A DNA stretch of 64,000 nucleotides from Psychrobacter glacincola (GCF_904846215.1 NZ_CAJGZK010000008.1:1-64000), one strand, 5' to 3'; numbered from the stretch's first letter, positions 1 to 8,363 are shown. Notes: generated from the letters alone by a model not told the origin. Numbers and translations: made by a program.

Positions 1-127
1 TAAACCCTATTGAGCAAGTCTGGGCTTGGGTTAAACGCAAACGTAAAGAGTGGCGTCTAGATTGTATCGATACTTTGTTCTTTTATTTCCTCTGGCTATG
101 TGGCAGTTTTTAAGTTCGTTGACTATA
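1..127 (+). mobile_element. Right end of an IS630-like insertion sequence (partial, cut by window edge)
   Basis: The first 113 bases encode the end of a transposase and the following bases run to a terminal GTTGACTATA at about 118-127. Reverse-complemented, the end reads TATAGTCAACGAAC. This places a TA dinucleotide at the tip, as expected for IS630/Tc1-type elements, which insert at TA. The left part of the element lies outside the window. The terminal TATAGTC is shared with the small intergenic repeats found throughout the window. Confidence 0.7.
3..113 (+). CDS. IS630-family transposase, C-terminal fragment
   Basis: Only the last 36 codons are in the window. They begin NPIEQVWAWVKRKRKEW and end in LWLCGSF. 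The N-P-I-E motif carries the final acidic residue of the DDE catalytic triad in IS630-type transposases and is followed by the usual W-x-x-x-K stretch. The reading frame is open to its stop, so nothing here shows it is broken, but the first two catalytic aspartates cannot be seen. It would catalyse cut-and-paste of its own element and possibly of non-autonomous relatives. Confidence 0.75.
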   Translation, partial: NPIEQVWAWVKRKRKEWRLDCIDTLFFYFLWLCGSF

Positions 128-382
128 CCAAGTGCCGCCGCTTTTATAATACTTGCTTTCATAAAAATCCCTATATAAGTTTGATTGAAGCATGCTAAGC
201 GTTAAATAAAAAACTGAAGTTATCTGATAAGAGTACTTGCCTTTTAACTTGTTATAAAATTTAAACACTAGCAATGCAGTTGTTTAGTATAAGTTGTCAT
301 TGCCATCAAAATGTAAAGAAAATGTTAACTTATATAATGAATATTGGTAGCAAGTAATGATTGTGTTAACCATTATTTAAGC
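128..382. other. AT-rich intergenic stretch, no gene seen
   Basis: Between the IS end and the serA terminator I see no open reading frame with a ribosome-binding site and no RNA fold I can name. Confidence 0.5.
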
Positions 383-420
383 AAAAAAATGGCAGACAAT
401 CTATTAAATTGCCTGCCATT
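383..420 (-). terminator. Rho-independent terminator of serA
   Basis: Read on the minus strand, ATGGCAGGCAAT and ATTGTCTGCCAT form a stem followed by seven T residues. It lies about 65 bases downstream of the serA stop. Confidence 0.8.
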
Positions 421-456
421 GATATAACAACTGATATAACAACTGATATAACAACG
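421..456. repeat. 12-bp tandem repeat, three copies
   Basis: GATATAACAACT is repeated three times head to tail (the last ends in G), between the serA stop and its terminator. Confidence 0.9.
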
Positions 457-483
457 ATAAATTCTAATTAGATACAGATATAC

Positions 484-1710
484 TTAGAATAAAATACGCA
501 CACGAATCGTTTCTTGAACATCCTTTAGCTGGTCTAAAGCCGCGGTTGAGTCGTTATAATCTACATCCATAACGAGATAGCCGACATCGCCTTCTGTCAT
601 CAAGCTCTGGGCTAAGATATTAATATTTGCTTCAGCAAACAGGCGGTTAATCTGAGATAGCACACCTGGCACGTTTTTGTGGATATGCAGCAGACGATGC
701 GAGCCTTCTTTAAACGGTACAGACACTTCTGGGAAGTTGACGGCAGTCGCTGTATCGCCTTGGTCAGAATATCTCACAAATTTCTCTGCGACTTCCAGTC
801 CAATATTGGCTTGTGCTTCTTGCGTTGAGCCACCGATATGCGGGGTCAAGATAACATTATCAAACTTACGCAGTGGCGATTCAAACTCTTGATCAGCAGA
901 TTTTGGCTCTTTAGGAAAGACGTCAATCGCTGCGCCTAACACTTTACCAGACTCAAGCACAGCGGCAAGATCATCAATCTCGACACACGTACCGCGAGCG
1001 GCGTTGATAAAGTAGCTGCCGTCTTTCATTTGCGCGAACTGTTCAGCTTTCATCATATAGCGTGTGCTTGCTACATCAGGTACATGCAAGGTCACGATGT
1101 CAGCAGTAGATAGCAGCTCTTCTAAGCTGCCCACTTGTACGGCGTTACCTAGTGGTAGTTTGGTTAAGACATCATGATAGATAACTTTCATACCAAAGCT
1201 TTCAGCCAAAACAGACAATTGCGAGCCGATAGAGCCGTAGCCGACAATACCGATGGTCTTGCCGCGCACTTCATGCGAGTTGGTTGCAGACTTACCCCAA
1301 CCGCCGCGATGAACAGTGGCGTTCTTTTCAGGAATACCGCGGTATAGCATGATGGCTTCAGCCAGTACCAGCTCAGCCACCGAACGGGTATTCGAATATG
1401 GCGCGTTAAAGACCGGAATACCGAGCTCACGTGCCGCGTCTAAGTCAACTTGATTGGTACCAATACAGAAACAACCAATACCGATCAGCTTATGTGCGTG
1501 CTCAAGCACTTCGCGGGTCAACTGGGTACGCGAGCGAATACCGATAAAATGAGCATCTTTAATCTTTTCAATCAGCTCGTCTTGATCCAATGCATGACTG
1601 ATATTTTCGATATTCTGATAGCCAGCATTTTGCAATATCTTTAAGGCATTGTCGTGCAGACCTTCAAGCAATAAAAACCGGATTTTGTCTTTTTGGAGTG
1701 ATAACGCCAT
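484..1710 (-). CDS. serA: D-3-phosphoglycerate dehydrogenase
   Basis: Cytoplasmic NAD-dependent enzyme for the first step of serine synthesis, oxidising 3-phosphoglycerate to 3-phosphohydroxypyruvate. The 408-residue length matches the short E. coli-type enzyme (410). The substrate domain flanks a Rossmann domain with GIVGYGSIG at about 154-162. The catalytic set Arg239 (NAARG), Glu268 and His291 (TPHIGG) is present, and a C-terminal ACT domain from about 337 suggests serine feedback inhibition. Enzymes of this type also reduce 2-oxoglutarate to D-2-hydroxyglutarate, which fits the dehydrogenase gene transcribed divergently next door. It is monocistronic, ending at its own terminator. Confidence 0.96.
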   Translation of the reverse strand: MALSLQKDKIRFLLLEGLHDNALKILQNAGYQNIENISHALDQDELIEKIKDAHFIGIRSRTQLTREVLEHAHKLIGIGCFCIGTNQVDLDAARELGIPVFNAPYSNTRSVAELVLAEAIMLYRGIPEKNATVHRGGWGKSATNSHEVRGKTIGIVGYGSIGSQLSVLAESFGMKVIYHDVLTKLPLGNAVQVGSLEELLSTADIVTLHVPDVASTRYMMKAEQFAQMKDGSYFINAARGTCVEIDDLAAVLESGKVLGAAIDVFPKEPKSADQEFESPLRKFDNVILTPHIGGSTQEAQANIGLEVAEKFVRYSDQGDTATAVNFPEVSVPFKEGSHRLLHIHKNVPGVLSQINRLFAEANINILAQSLMTEGDVGYLVMDVDYNDSTAALDQLKDVQETIRVRILF

Positions 1711-2062
1711 GTGAGAACTGTCCTATAATTGTCTTATAAAAATCATCTGAGGGATAAGCTTTGATGAATGAAATGAAAAGAGTCTGGATATCTTACACAA
1801 AATTTGACGGAGATGTTAGCAGATTAGATGAATTATTGGTTATCAATCCTGAAAACTTTTTATGCTATAGTGAATCTTTTTATTCCAATGTGTTGCAACC
1901 ACCTTTTTATATTTTGCACCTATATATAGAGGCAAACTCATAGCGCGCTTCGTTGCCACATTTGCTAAAGTCCAATAATATACACAGTTTATATTGTTAT
2001 ATGATAACTGCCATAATAATCCGCTTTATGCATAGCGCTCACGTTGATACCGAGATTTGACC
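1711..2062. other. Divergent promoter region between serA and the FAD-linked dehydrogenase
   Basis: This 352-base AT-rich stretch must hold the promoters of both flanking genes. I could not assign a clear -35/-10 pair. A 60-codon open frame in it has no support. Confidence 0.5.
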
Positions 2063-3505
2063 ATGACTTCTTTATCCAGCCAAACCCTATCTGAAACTCA
2101 TGCAGCTGCTGTTCAAACCATCCTAAGCACTCTGCTTGATACCCACCAGTTTGATGCCAGCCAAATCAAAACTGATGGCGAAAGCTTAGAGCATTGGGGC
2201 AAAGACTGGACCAAACATTTTGCGCCTGCTGCTGCTGCTATCGTCTTTCCAAAGACCACAGAGCAAGTACAAACCATCGTGCTACTTGCCAATGAATACA
2301 ATGTCGTGATAACGCCAAGTGGTGGTCGTACTGGTCTGTCTGCTGGCGCAGTCGCGGCAAATGGTGAGATTGTCGTCAGTATGGATAAAATGAACCGTAT
2401 CGGACAGTTTTACCCTGCCGATCGTCTGGTTGAGATTGAGGCCGGTGTGGTCACTGAGCAATTGCAGCACTTTGCTGAATCTAAAGATCTCTACTACCCT
2501 GTCGACTTTGCCTCGGCCGGCTCTAGCCAAATGGGTGGCAATATCGGCACCAATGCGGGCGGTATTAAAGTCATTCGTTATGGCATGACCCGTCAATGGA
2601 TCATGGGGCTGACGGTGGTCACTGGTAAAGGTGATATCTTGCAGCTGAATCGCGGTATGGTCAAAAACGCCACGGGATATGATCTGCGCCAGTTGTTTAT
2701 CGGTAGCGAAGGCACGCTTGGTCTAGTGACGCATGCGCAAATTAAGCTTGAGCGTCAGCCGCAAGACTTAAACGTCATGGTGCTTGGTATGGACAGCTTT
2801 AACGATGTGATGAATGTGCTATCGGCTTTTCAAGCGAAGATTGATTTGACGGCTTTTGAATTCTTTGATGATATCGCGATTGATAAGCTCATGGCGCACG
2901 GTCAAGTACAAGAACCGTTTGAATCGCGCACCAAGTTCTATACGCTACTCGAGTTTGAAGCGCCATACGAGCCTATCATGGACAAAGCTATGGCGATATT
3001 TGAGGATTGCATGGAGCAAGGTTGGGTCGTCGATGGGGTCATGAGCCAAAGTCTGGCACAAGCAGAGGAGCTGTGGAAACTGCGCGAATATATCTCTGAG
3101 ACCATCTCGGTATTTACCCCTTATAAGAATGATGTCTCCGTACTCATCAGCTATGTGCCTGATTTTATCAATGAGATTGATAGTATCGTCAGCAGCAACT
3201 ATCCTGACTTTGAAGTCTGTTGGTTCGGTCATATCGGTGATGGTAATTTGCACCTGAATATTCTAAAGCCTGAAAATATGAGCAAAGATGATTTCTTTGC
3301 AGAATGTCAAATCGTGAATAAATATGTGTTTGAAACGGTACAAAAATATGGTGGCTCAGTATCTGCTGAGCATGGTGTTGGCATGACCAAAAAGCCTTAC
3401 CTACACTATAGCCGTAGCGAGACTGAAATTGATTATTTGCGAGAAGTCAAAAAAGTCTTTGACCCAAACAATATTATGAATCGTGGTAAAATTTTTGATA
3501 TGTGA
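2063..3505 (+). CDS. FAD-binding D-2-hydroxyacid dehydrogenase, probably D-2-hydroxyglutarate dehydrogenase
   Basis: A flavoprotein of the FAD_binding_4 / FAD-oxidase C family (GlcD, D-LDH and D2HGDH group). The N-terminal FAD domain has PSGGRTGLSAGA and GGNIGTNAGG; the C-terminal part has the conserved FGHIGDGNLHLN and SAEHGVG motifs, whose histidines and glutamate bind metal and substrate in this family. It would oxidise a D-2-hydroxyacid to the 2-oxoacid. Substrate is inferred from context: in Pseudomonas a serA-linked homologue recycles the D-2-hydroxyglutarate made by SerA. I chose the ATG at 2063; an in-frame TTG two codons earlier is possible. Length is 480 residues. A strong terminator follows. 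Confidence 0.85.
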   Translation: MTSLSSQTLSETHAAAVQTILSTLLDTHQFDASQIKTDGESLEHWGKDWTKHFAPAAAAIVFPKTTEQVQTIVLLANEYNVVITPSGGRTGLSAGAVAANGEIVVSMDKMNRIGQFYPADRLVEIEAGVVTEQLQHFAESKDLYYPVDFASAGSSQMGGNIGTNAGGIKVIRYGMTRQWIMGLTVVTGKGDILQLNRGMVKNATGYDLRQLFIGSEGTLGLVTHAQIKLERQPQDLNVMVLGMDSFNDVMNVLSAFQAKIDLTAFEFFDDIAIDKLMAHGQVQEPFESRTKFYTLLEFEAPYEPIMDKAMAIFEDCMEQGWVVDGVMSQSLAQAEELWKLREYISETISVFTPYKNDVSVLISYVPDFINEIDSIVSSNYPDFEVCWFGHIGDGNLHLNILKPENMSKDDFFAECQIVNKYVFETVQKYGGSVSAEHGVGMTKKPYLHYSRSETEIDYLREVKKVFDPNNIMNRGKIFDM

Positions 3506-3581
3506 CTGATTGATTGATGGCTTACCCAACCAAGCATCATACTTAACCACTATAAATTGACCATTATAAATTGACCATTAT

Positions 3582-3617
3582 AAAAAGACGCTAACCCTTT
3601 CGGCTTAGCGTCTTTTT
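3582..3617 (+). terminator. Rho-independent terminator after the FAD-linked dehydrogenase
   Basis: AAAAAGACGCTAA pairs with TTAGCGTCTTTTT around a ten-base loop. It can act in both directions and also lies downstream of the convergent BLUF gene. Confidence 0.9.
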
Positions 3618-3686
3618 ACTACTTTTACTTTTCACTACTTTTATAGAGGATTTAATCCAAAACCTATCAGACTTGTACTTTTTAAC

Positions 3687-4319
3687 TTACAAATACAATA
3701 GTATCAATGCCACCACCAGCAACGCGCTTAAAAAGGCTTGGACAACTAGAAATGCTTGATGCGGAGCGGCAATATGGCGAAACATATTACCCAAGGCATT
3801 ATAAGTAATGCCGGCGGCTTTTATATGCGGCAGCGTCTCAAAGGTTTTGATGATTTGTAAAAACTGCTCGGTACGCTCAGGCGACCAATCATGCGGGGCA
3901 AACGGTAAAAAAGGAGACAGCTGGGTAGCTTGCACTTTGGTAGCGGGCGACCACAACCAACGCTCCAAAAATAATAAGCGCATACGCCAATCGACAAAGC
4001 TACGCTGATTGATACCCTGCAATAGCAACACTTCAACGTTCTTGTGACGGCTGTCAGCAAAAATACGCTGCGTTAGAGCAGATACTTTCGCTTTTTCACC
4101 TTCAATACATTGTAAAAAATGACCATTGCCATAACATAAAGTACCTGTGATACCTTGCTGTTGATTATAATCACGCGCATGTGCTTCTACGTCTTCAAAT
4201 ATCGTGGCACTTAAACGCGAGCCAAGCGTCAGGCTGCTAACATACACCAACTGTACCAATGCGGTGTCTTGTATTTCATCCAATTTACTAAATGCAGTAG
4301 TATGGGTCAAAGGTATCAT
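3687..4319 (-). CDS. BLUF-domain blue-light receptor with C-terminal membrane helix
   Basis: A blue-light sensor that would bind FAD. Using the start at 4319 (AGGA five to six bases upstream) the protein has 210 residues. The BLUF core covers about 22-115: flavin-contacting Tyr26 (LVQLVYVSS), Asn52 (NQQQGITG) and Gln70 (HFLQCIEGE) match the Tyr, Asn and Gln of the AppA/Slr1694 photocycle. After it come about 60 residues I do not recognise and a final hydrophobic helix at roughly 188-209 (AFLSALLVVALILLYL), so the receptor is probably anchored to the membrane by its tail. There is no GGDEF, EAL or kinase domain, so output must go through a partner. It is convergent with the upstream dehydrogenase. 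Confidence 0.88.
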   Translation of the reverse strand: MIPLTHTTAFSKLDEIQDTALVQLVYVSSLTLGSRLSATIFEDVEAHARDYNQQQGITGTLCYGNGHFLQCIEGEKAKVSALTQRIFADSRHKNVEVLLLQGINQRSFVDWRMRLLFLERWLWSPATKVQATQLSPFLPFAPHDWSPERTEQFLQIIKTFETLPHIKAAGITYNALGNMFRHIAAPHQAFLVVQAFLSALLVVALILLYL

Positions 4320-4807
4320 TAAAATTCCTAAAAGGTCGCTCTTAAATGCGACCGAACAAAGCAAGCCAAATCAAATGACATGAACCAATAAACGGTAGGG
4401 ACTCACAAAAACCTAGCAAATAGTTACGACGCTTGACTGTCATTGACACGCTACATTGGTATGATGATTATCGAAATCAGTCGTGATAAGCCAAACTAGT
4501 ATTGGCCAAAAGTAATGAGAGATGCTATAGAATTTGGGCACTATTAGAACAAATGCTATTTATCCAAATACGTTATCCAAGCACAATTGATTCAGCTACT
4601 AGCTAGGCCAGTCTTATTGAATGTTAGCCTTTTATATGAGATATAGTCTTCATAACTTATTGTAAATAAAAAGATAAATTATTGTAACGATTATATAATC
4701 CCATTGGAATATTTTTAGCGACTTTGTTACACGAAAGTTTTTAACTTCACGATATTTATTAATACCAACGCTTTACGACATTTATTGAAACAGCAGACAG
4801 GAACATT
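4320..4807. other. Divergent intergenic region between BLUF gene and GNAT-nitrilase gene
   Basis: 488 bases, strongly AT-rich, carrying the promoters of both genes. No gene, repeat element or named RNA was seen. Confidence 0.5.
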
Positions 4808-6445
4808 ATGAGTAAAATCGAAAAACCAGACGACTTTCACCTCACGATTGCTGAGATTAAGAAAAAAGACTATCCCCAATTAAAAGCCCTAATGGACCGT
4901 GTGTACGTAAACTTAGGCGGTGCATGGTCAAAGACCACTATTAACACCTTGATTGATGCTTTTCCGGAAGGACAGATTGCGTTATTTGATCATGATCAAC
5001 TGATTGGCATTGTGCTATCGATGCGCGTTGATTATGCTAAATTCTCTAACCCGCATACCTATGATGACTTGATTGGGCATAAAGAAATTATCAGAGACAA
5101 CCCAGAAGGTGATGCTATTTATGGCTTAGATGCACTGATTGATCCTGAATATCGTGGCTACCGTTTGGGTCGTCGTCTTTATGATGCGCGTAAAGAGCTG
5201 TGTCGTCAGTTGAATTTCCGCGCTATATTGGCTGGTGGTCGTATTCCTAATTACTATAATCACAAAGATTTAACCCCTGGTGAATACATCGATGCGGTCG
5301 AGTCACGTGAAATCCACGACTCCGCCCTTTCCTTCCAATTGTCCAATGGCTTTATTGTTAAGCGTATTTTGACTGCTTATTTGCCAGATGATGCCCAGTC
5401 TAAAGGCTTTGCGACCTTGCTCGAATGGGCCAATATCTATTATGAGCCCAAAGACTATAAGCCAAACACCCGTAAGTCAGAAGTGCGTATCGGTGGTATT
5501 CAGTGGCAAATGCGTGAGGTCGAATCCCCTGAGGAGCTGCTACAACAAGTAGAGTTTTTTGTCGATGTCATGGCGGATTACAACTCTGACTTTGCTTGCT
5601 TACCAGAGTTTTTTAATGCACCATTGATGGGACTGTGTGAGTCAACGGATCAAAACATTGCGATTCGCTTTTTGGCAGGTTATACCGAATGGTTCAAAAA
5701 TGAAGTCTCGCATCTAGCAGTCAGCTATAACGTCAATGTTATTATGGGCTCCATGCCATTATTAGATGAAGACGATACGCTGTACAATGTCAGTTATCTG
5801 TGTCGCCGCGATGGTACAGTTGAAGAGCAGCGCAAGATTCATATTACCCCGCATGAACGTAGCGCATGGGTCATTGAGGGTGGCGACGAGGTCAAAGTAT
5901 TCGATACCGATGCGGGTCGTATTGGTATTTTGGTCTGCTACGACGTTGAGTTTCCTGAGCTTGCCCGCTTACTGGCGCTTGACGATATGGATATTTTGTT
6001 CGTGCCTTTTTGGACGGATACCAAAAACGGCTATTTGCGTGTGCGCCACTGTGCCCAAGCACGGGCTATTGAAAATGAATGTTATGTGATGATTTGCGGC
6101 TCGGTAGGTAACTTACCGCAAGTTGAGAGTTTAGACATTCAATATGCCCAGTCGTCTATTTTTTCACCATCAGATTTTGCTTTCCCGCATGATGCGATTA
6201 TGGCGGAAACAACGGCAAACACTGAAATGATTTTCTTCTCAGATGTGAATTTAGATAAGCTCACTCATGTTCGTAATGAAGGTTCGGTGCATAATTTAAT
6301 TGATCGCCGCGATGATTTGTTTAGCTTAAAATGGAAGAAAAAAGCAAAAGTGCCAGTGAGCAAATTGACTGACGAAGAGCGCCGTGAAAACTCAGGTAGC
6401 GTTCTTATTGGCAATCCATTACAAAATCGTGCGCAAAAGCCTTGA
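4808..6445 (+). CDS. GNAT acetyltransferase-nitrilase (carbon-nitrogen hydrolase) fusion protein
   Basis: A 545-residue two-domain protein. Residues about 10-200 are GNAT-like, with the acetyl-CoA loop around RGYRLGRRLYDARK (116-129). Residues about 224-500 are a nitrilase-superfamily hydrolase with the full Glu-Lys-Cys triad: Glu267 (CLPEFF), Lys343 (RKIHITPHE) and Cys377 (LVCYDVEFPE). Nitrilase-superfamily enzymes hydrolyse amides or nitriles; the substrate of this fused family is not known to me. The start has AGGA upstream. An isolated gene followed by a repeat element and a terminator. Confidence 0.9.
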   Translation: MSKIEKPDDFHLTIAEIKKKDYPQLKALMDRVYVNLGGAWSKTTINTLIDAFPEGQIALFDHDQLIGIVLSMRVDYAKFSNPHTYDDLIGHKEIIRDNPEGDAIYGLDALIDPEYRGYRLGRRLYDARKELCRQLNFRAILAGGRIPNYYNHKDLTPGEYIDAVESREIHDSALSFQLSNGFIVKRILTAYLPDDAQSKGFATLLEWANIYYEPKDYKPNTRKSEVRIGGIQWQMREVESPEELLQQVEFFVDVMADYNSDFACLPEFFNAPLMGLCESTDQNIAIRFLAGYTEWFKNEVSHLAVSYNVNVIMGSMPLLDEDDTLYNVSYLCRRDGTVEEQRKIHITPHERSAWVIEGGDEVKVFDTDAGRIGILVCYDVEFPELARLLALDDMDILFVPFWTDTKNGYLRVRHCAQARAIENECYVMICGSVGNLPQVESLDIQYAQSSIFSPSDFAFPHDAIMAETTANTEMIFFSDVNLDKLTHVRNEGSVHNLIDRRDDLFSLKWKKKAKVPVSKLTDEERRENSGSVLIGNPLQNRAQKP

Positions 6446-6447
6446 TC

Positions 6448-6585
6448 TATAGTTAAAATATCTCAAAAACGCTACAGTACTGCTGGTATAAATTTTTTGC
6501 AGCCTCTGTCTGCGTAGGCACAGCAAGCAAGAAAAATGAATATCAGTAGTACTTGAGGTATCGATATTACTTTTCCCTGACTATA
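6448..6585 (+). repeat. Type A miniature repeat (TATAGT...ACTATA), copy 1
   Basis: 138 bp bounded by TATAGTTAAAATATC and CCCTGACTATA. The inner stem pairs GTACTGCTGGTAT with ATATCAGTAGTAC, with two G-T positions in this orientation, around the core GCAGCCTCTGTCTGC. Confidence 0.9.
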
Positions 6586-6621
6586 TGCATACAAAGACGA
6601 AATTTATCTAAAAATACTTTA

Positions 6622-6654
6622 ATAAACGGCTGACCATTCAGCCGTTTATTTTTA
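6622..6654 (+). terminator. Rho-independent terminator downstream of the GNAT-nitrilase gene
   Basis: AATAAACGGCTGA pairs with TCAGCCGTTTATT, followed by T residues. It sits between the repeat element and the next gene. Confidence 0.85.
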
Positions 6655-6692
6655 TCTATTAAAAAACATTGAGAGTAAAAAAAGCAGACACT

Positions 6693-7244
6693 ATGATAAT
6701 GGATAGCAAAAACAGTAAGAAAGCACTGAAAAAATCACCGAAGCAAAAGGTGCTGTCTGTATTTAAAACCATACTGATGTATGGTTTGATATTTGCGCTA
6801 ATTTATACCGCGGTCAATTGGTGGCGACAACCCGTCATGCCAGCCAATCCACAGTTGCAATTGACGGATTATAAAGGTCAAGCAGTTGACCTAGCAGCGC
6901 TGAGTGAGAAGCCAACGCTGATATATTTTTGGGGTACATGGTGTCCGATTTGCCGTGTTACCTCGCCGACGATAGACAAGCTTGCCGCAGCAGATAATTA
7001 TCCAGTGGTTACGATTGCGATTAAGTCTGGTTCAGATCAAGAGCTACACACTTATATGAGCGAGCACAATTACCGCTTTACCACGGTGAATGACCAAGAG
7101 GGAGAGATATTCGCCGATTGGCAAGGACAAGTGACGCCATCGTATGTGATTTTAAAAGATGGGAAAATGACTCAAGGGTTGACTGGTATTCAGCTTGAAT
7201 GGTCATTGAAGCTTAGATTGTGGTTAAGCTCGATACAAACGTAA
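6693..7244 (+). CDS. Membrane-anchored thioredoxin-like disulfide oxidoreductase (TlpA/ScsD type)
   Basis: A probable periplasmic thiol-disulfide enzyme anchored by one N-terminal helix (about 26-42), after a lysine-rich cytoplasmic segment. The thioredoxin fold carries the active site Cys84-Pro-Ile-Cys87 (FWGTWCPICR) and the cis-proline loop near VTPSYVI. It would reduce or oxidise cysteines of exported proteins; no cytochrome c maturation gene is beside it, so the client is unknown. The start is uncertain: ATG codons at 6693 and 6699 and a TTG at 6669 are all in frame, and none has a strong ribosome-binding site. Confidence 0.85.
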   Translation: MIMDSKNSKKALKKSPKQKVLSVFKTILMYGLIFALIYTAVNWWRQPVMPANPQLQLTDYKGQAVDLAALSEKPTLIYFWGTWCPICRVTSPTIDKLAAADNYPVVTIAIKSGSDQELHTYMSEHNYRFTTVNDQEGEIFADWQGQVTPSYVILKDGKMTQGLTGIQLEWSLKLRLWLSSIQT

Positions 7245-7312
7245 AAACCTGCTAATCGCGCTGGCTATGGCAGTAATTTTAGTCGTAATAAAAATCAAGC
7301 GGTACTGCCTAT

Positions 7313-7355
7313 AAAAAAGCCACTAGACGCTAAAAAATTAGAGTCTAGTGGCTTT
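7313..7355 (-). terminator. Bidirectional terminator between the thioredoxin-like and exported racemase-like genes
   Basis: GCCACTAGAC pairs with GTCTAGTGGC. On the minus strand it is followed by six T residues, just past the stop at 7374. Confidence 0.85.
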
Positions 7356-7373
7356 GACTATTAAAGGAGCATC

Positions 7374-8195
7374 TTATTTATTTTTTTGGATCTCTTTGAC
7401 TGCGGCACGAGCAGCAGCACTCACTGCTACAACTAGAGGCACGTCGAACTGCGGTTGAAGTCTAACAGCCGAAGCTGAGAGTGGCCCACCGCCCATAATG
7501 ACTGCTTCGGCCCCATCTTCCTCAATGGATACTTTCACCGCTTTAGCTAGCGCTGCATCAAGCGCTTCTGGTGACTTCACAAGTTCAATCGGATCACCAG
7601 GTGTCACGCGCGTACCGCGATACTGTTTTTCGTAGCCTAATGATATCGCTTTCTCTCGAAACGAGCGTATCAAACTCTCATCAGGAGTGACCGTAACAAT
7701 ACCAAAAGCGCGACCGTTCAACGCCGCTTCATGAAAAACTGCTTCTCCGATACCAAAGACTGGGATCTTAACTTTGGAGCGCAATTCTTCTAGACCTGGA
7801 TCGCTAAAAGCGGATACGATAATAGCAGAGACTCGCTCATCCATAGCAGCCTCCACTCCGATTCTAACGACGCCAGACGCAGCATCTTCCATATCCTTTG
7901 GCGTAGTCAATAATGGTGGCGCGCCATCATTGCTGTAGCCTTCGACCATGACCACACCTGCAGTCTCAGCGCGCGCCAAATCGGACATGGATTTGGTTGC
8001 TGTAGCATTTGAGTTAGGGTTAATCAAAATAATAATTTTGCCAGTCTCATTGTATAAAGGCGCGGCCATCGTCACTGACGAACTAAGGCCGACCGTCATT
8101 AATCCTACACAAAACGTCATTGAACGTATCAGCTTTACTGCTACCTTTTCTAGGCTAAAAATATGAAACGAGGGAGCTTTATACGTGTAATCCAT
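7374..8195 (-). CDS. Exported Asp/Glu-racemase-superfamily protein lacking both catalytic cysteines
   Basis: A 273-residue relative of hydantoin/allantoin racemases, with the shared N-terminal IILINPNSN and AFSDPGL motifs. Two things set it apart from the intact racemase 1.6 kb away. First, it carries a likely signal peptide (charged to about 24, hydrophobic 26-43, cleavage near TMA/APL), so it should be periplasmic. Second, the position of catalytic Cys76 is Ala129 (VSAFSDPG) and that of Cys181 is Gly236 (MGGGPLS), so cysteine-based racemisation is not expected. It may bind or deliver a ligand for the neighbouring permease; that is inference. AGAGGA lies nine bases before the ATG. A terminator separates it from the permease gene. 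Confidence 0.8.
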   Translation of the reverse strand: MDYTYKAPSFHIFSLEKVAVKLIRSMTFCVGLMTVGLSSSVTMAAPLYNETGKIIILINPNSNATATKSMSDLARAETAGVVMVEGYSNDGAPPLLTTPKDMEDAASGVVRIGVEAAMDERVSAIIVSAFSDPGLEELRSKVKIPVFGIGEAVFHEAALNGRAFGIVTVTPDESLIRSFREKAISLGYEKQYRGTRVTPGDPIELVKSPEALDAALAKAVKVSIEEDGAEAVIMGGGPLSASAVRLQPQFDVPLVVAVSAAARAAVKEIQKNK

Positions 8196-8279
8196 GACAC
8201 TGTATCCTCTAGTGGTTAGTAGGTCGCTAGTAATATTAAGCTTTTATCTTGCTGTGCAAGCTTGATGACCAACGGTAGT

Positions 8280-8320
8280 TAAAAAAACCTATACAACGAT
8301 ATTTTCTGTCATATAGGTTT
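8280..8320 (-). terminator. Rho-independent terminator after the NCS1 permease gene
   Basis: On the minus strand AACCTATA pairs with TATAGGTT and is followed by seven T residues, about 45 bases past the permease stop. Confidence 0.75.
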
Positions 8321-8363
8321 TAGTGAATGGTTCATACATAAGATAGTTTATAGTTAATGAAAC

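Noticed and set aside
1761..1943. 60-codon open frame between serA and the FAD-linked dehydrogenase
   Set aside because: It has no recognisable motif, lies in the divergent promoter region of two real genes, and its composition is not protein-like.
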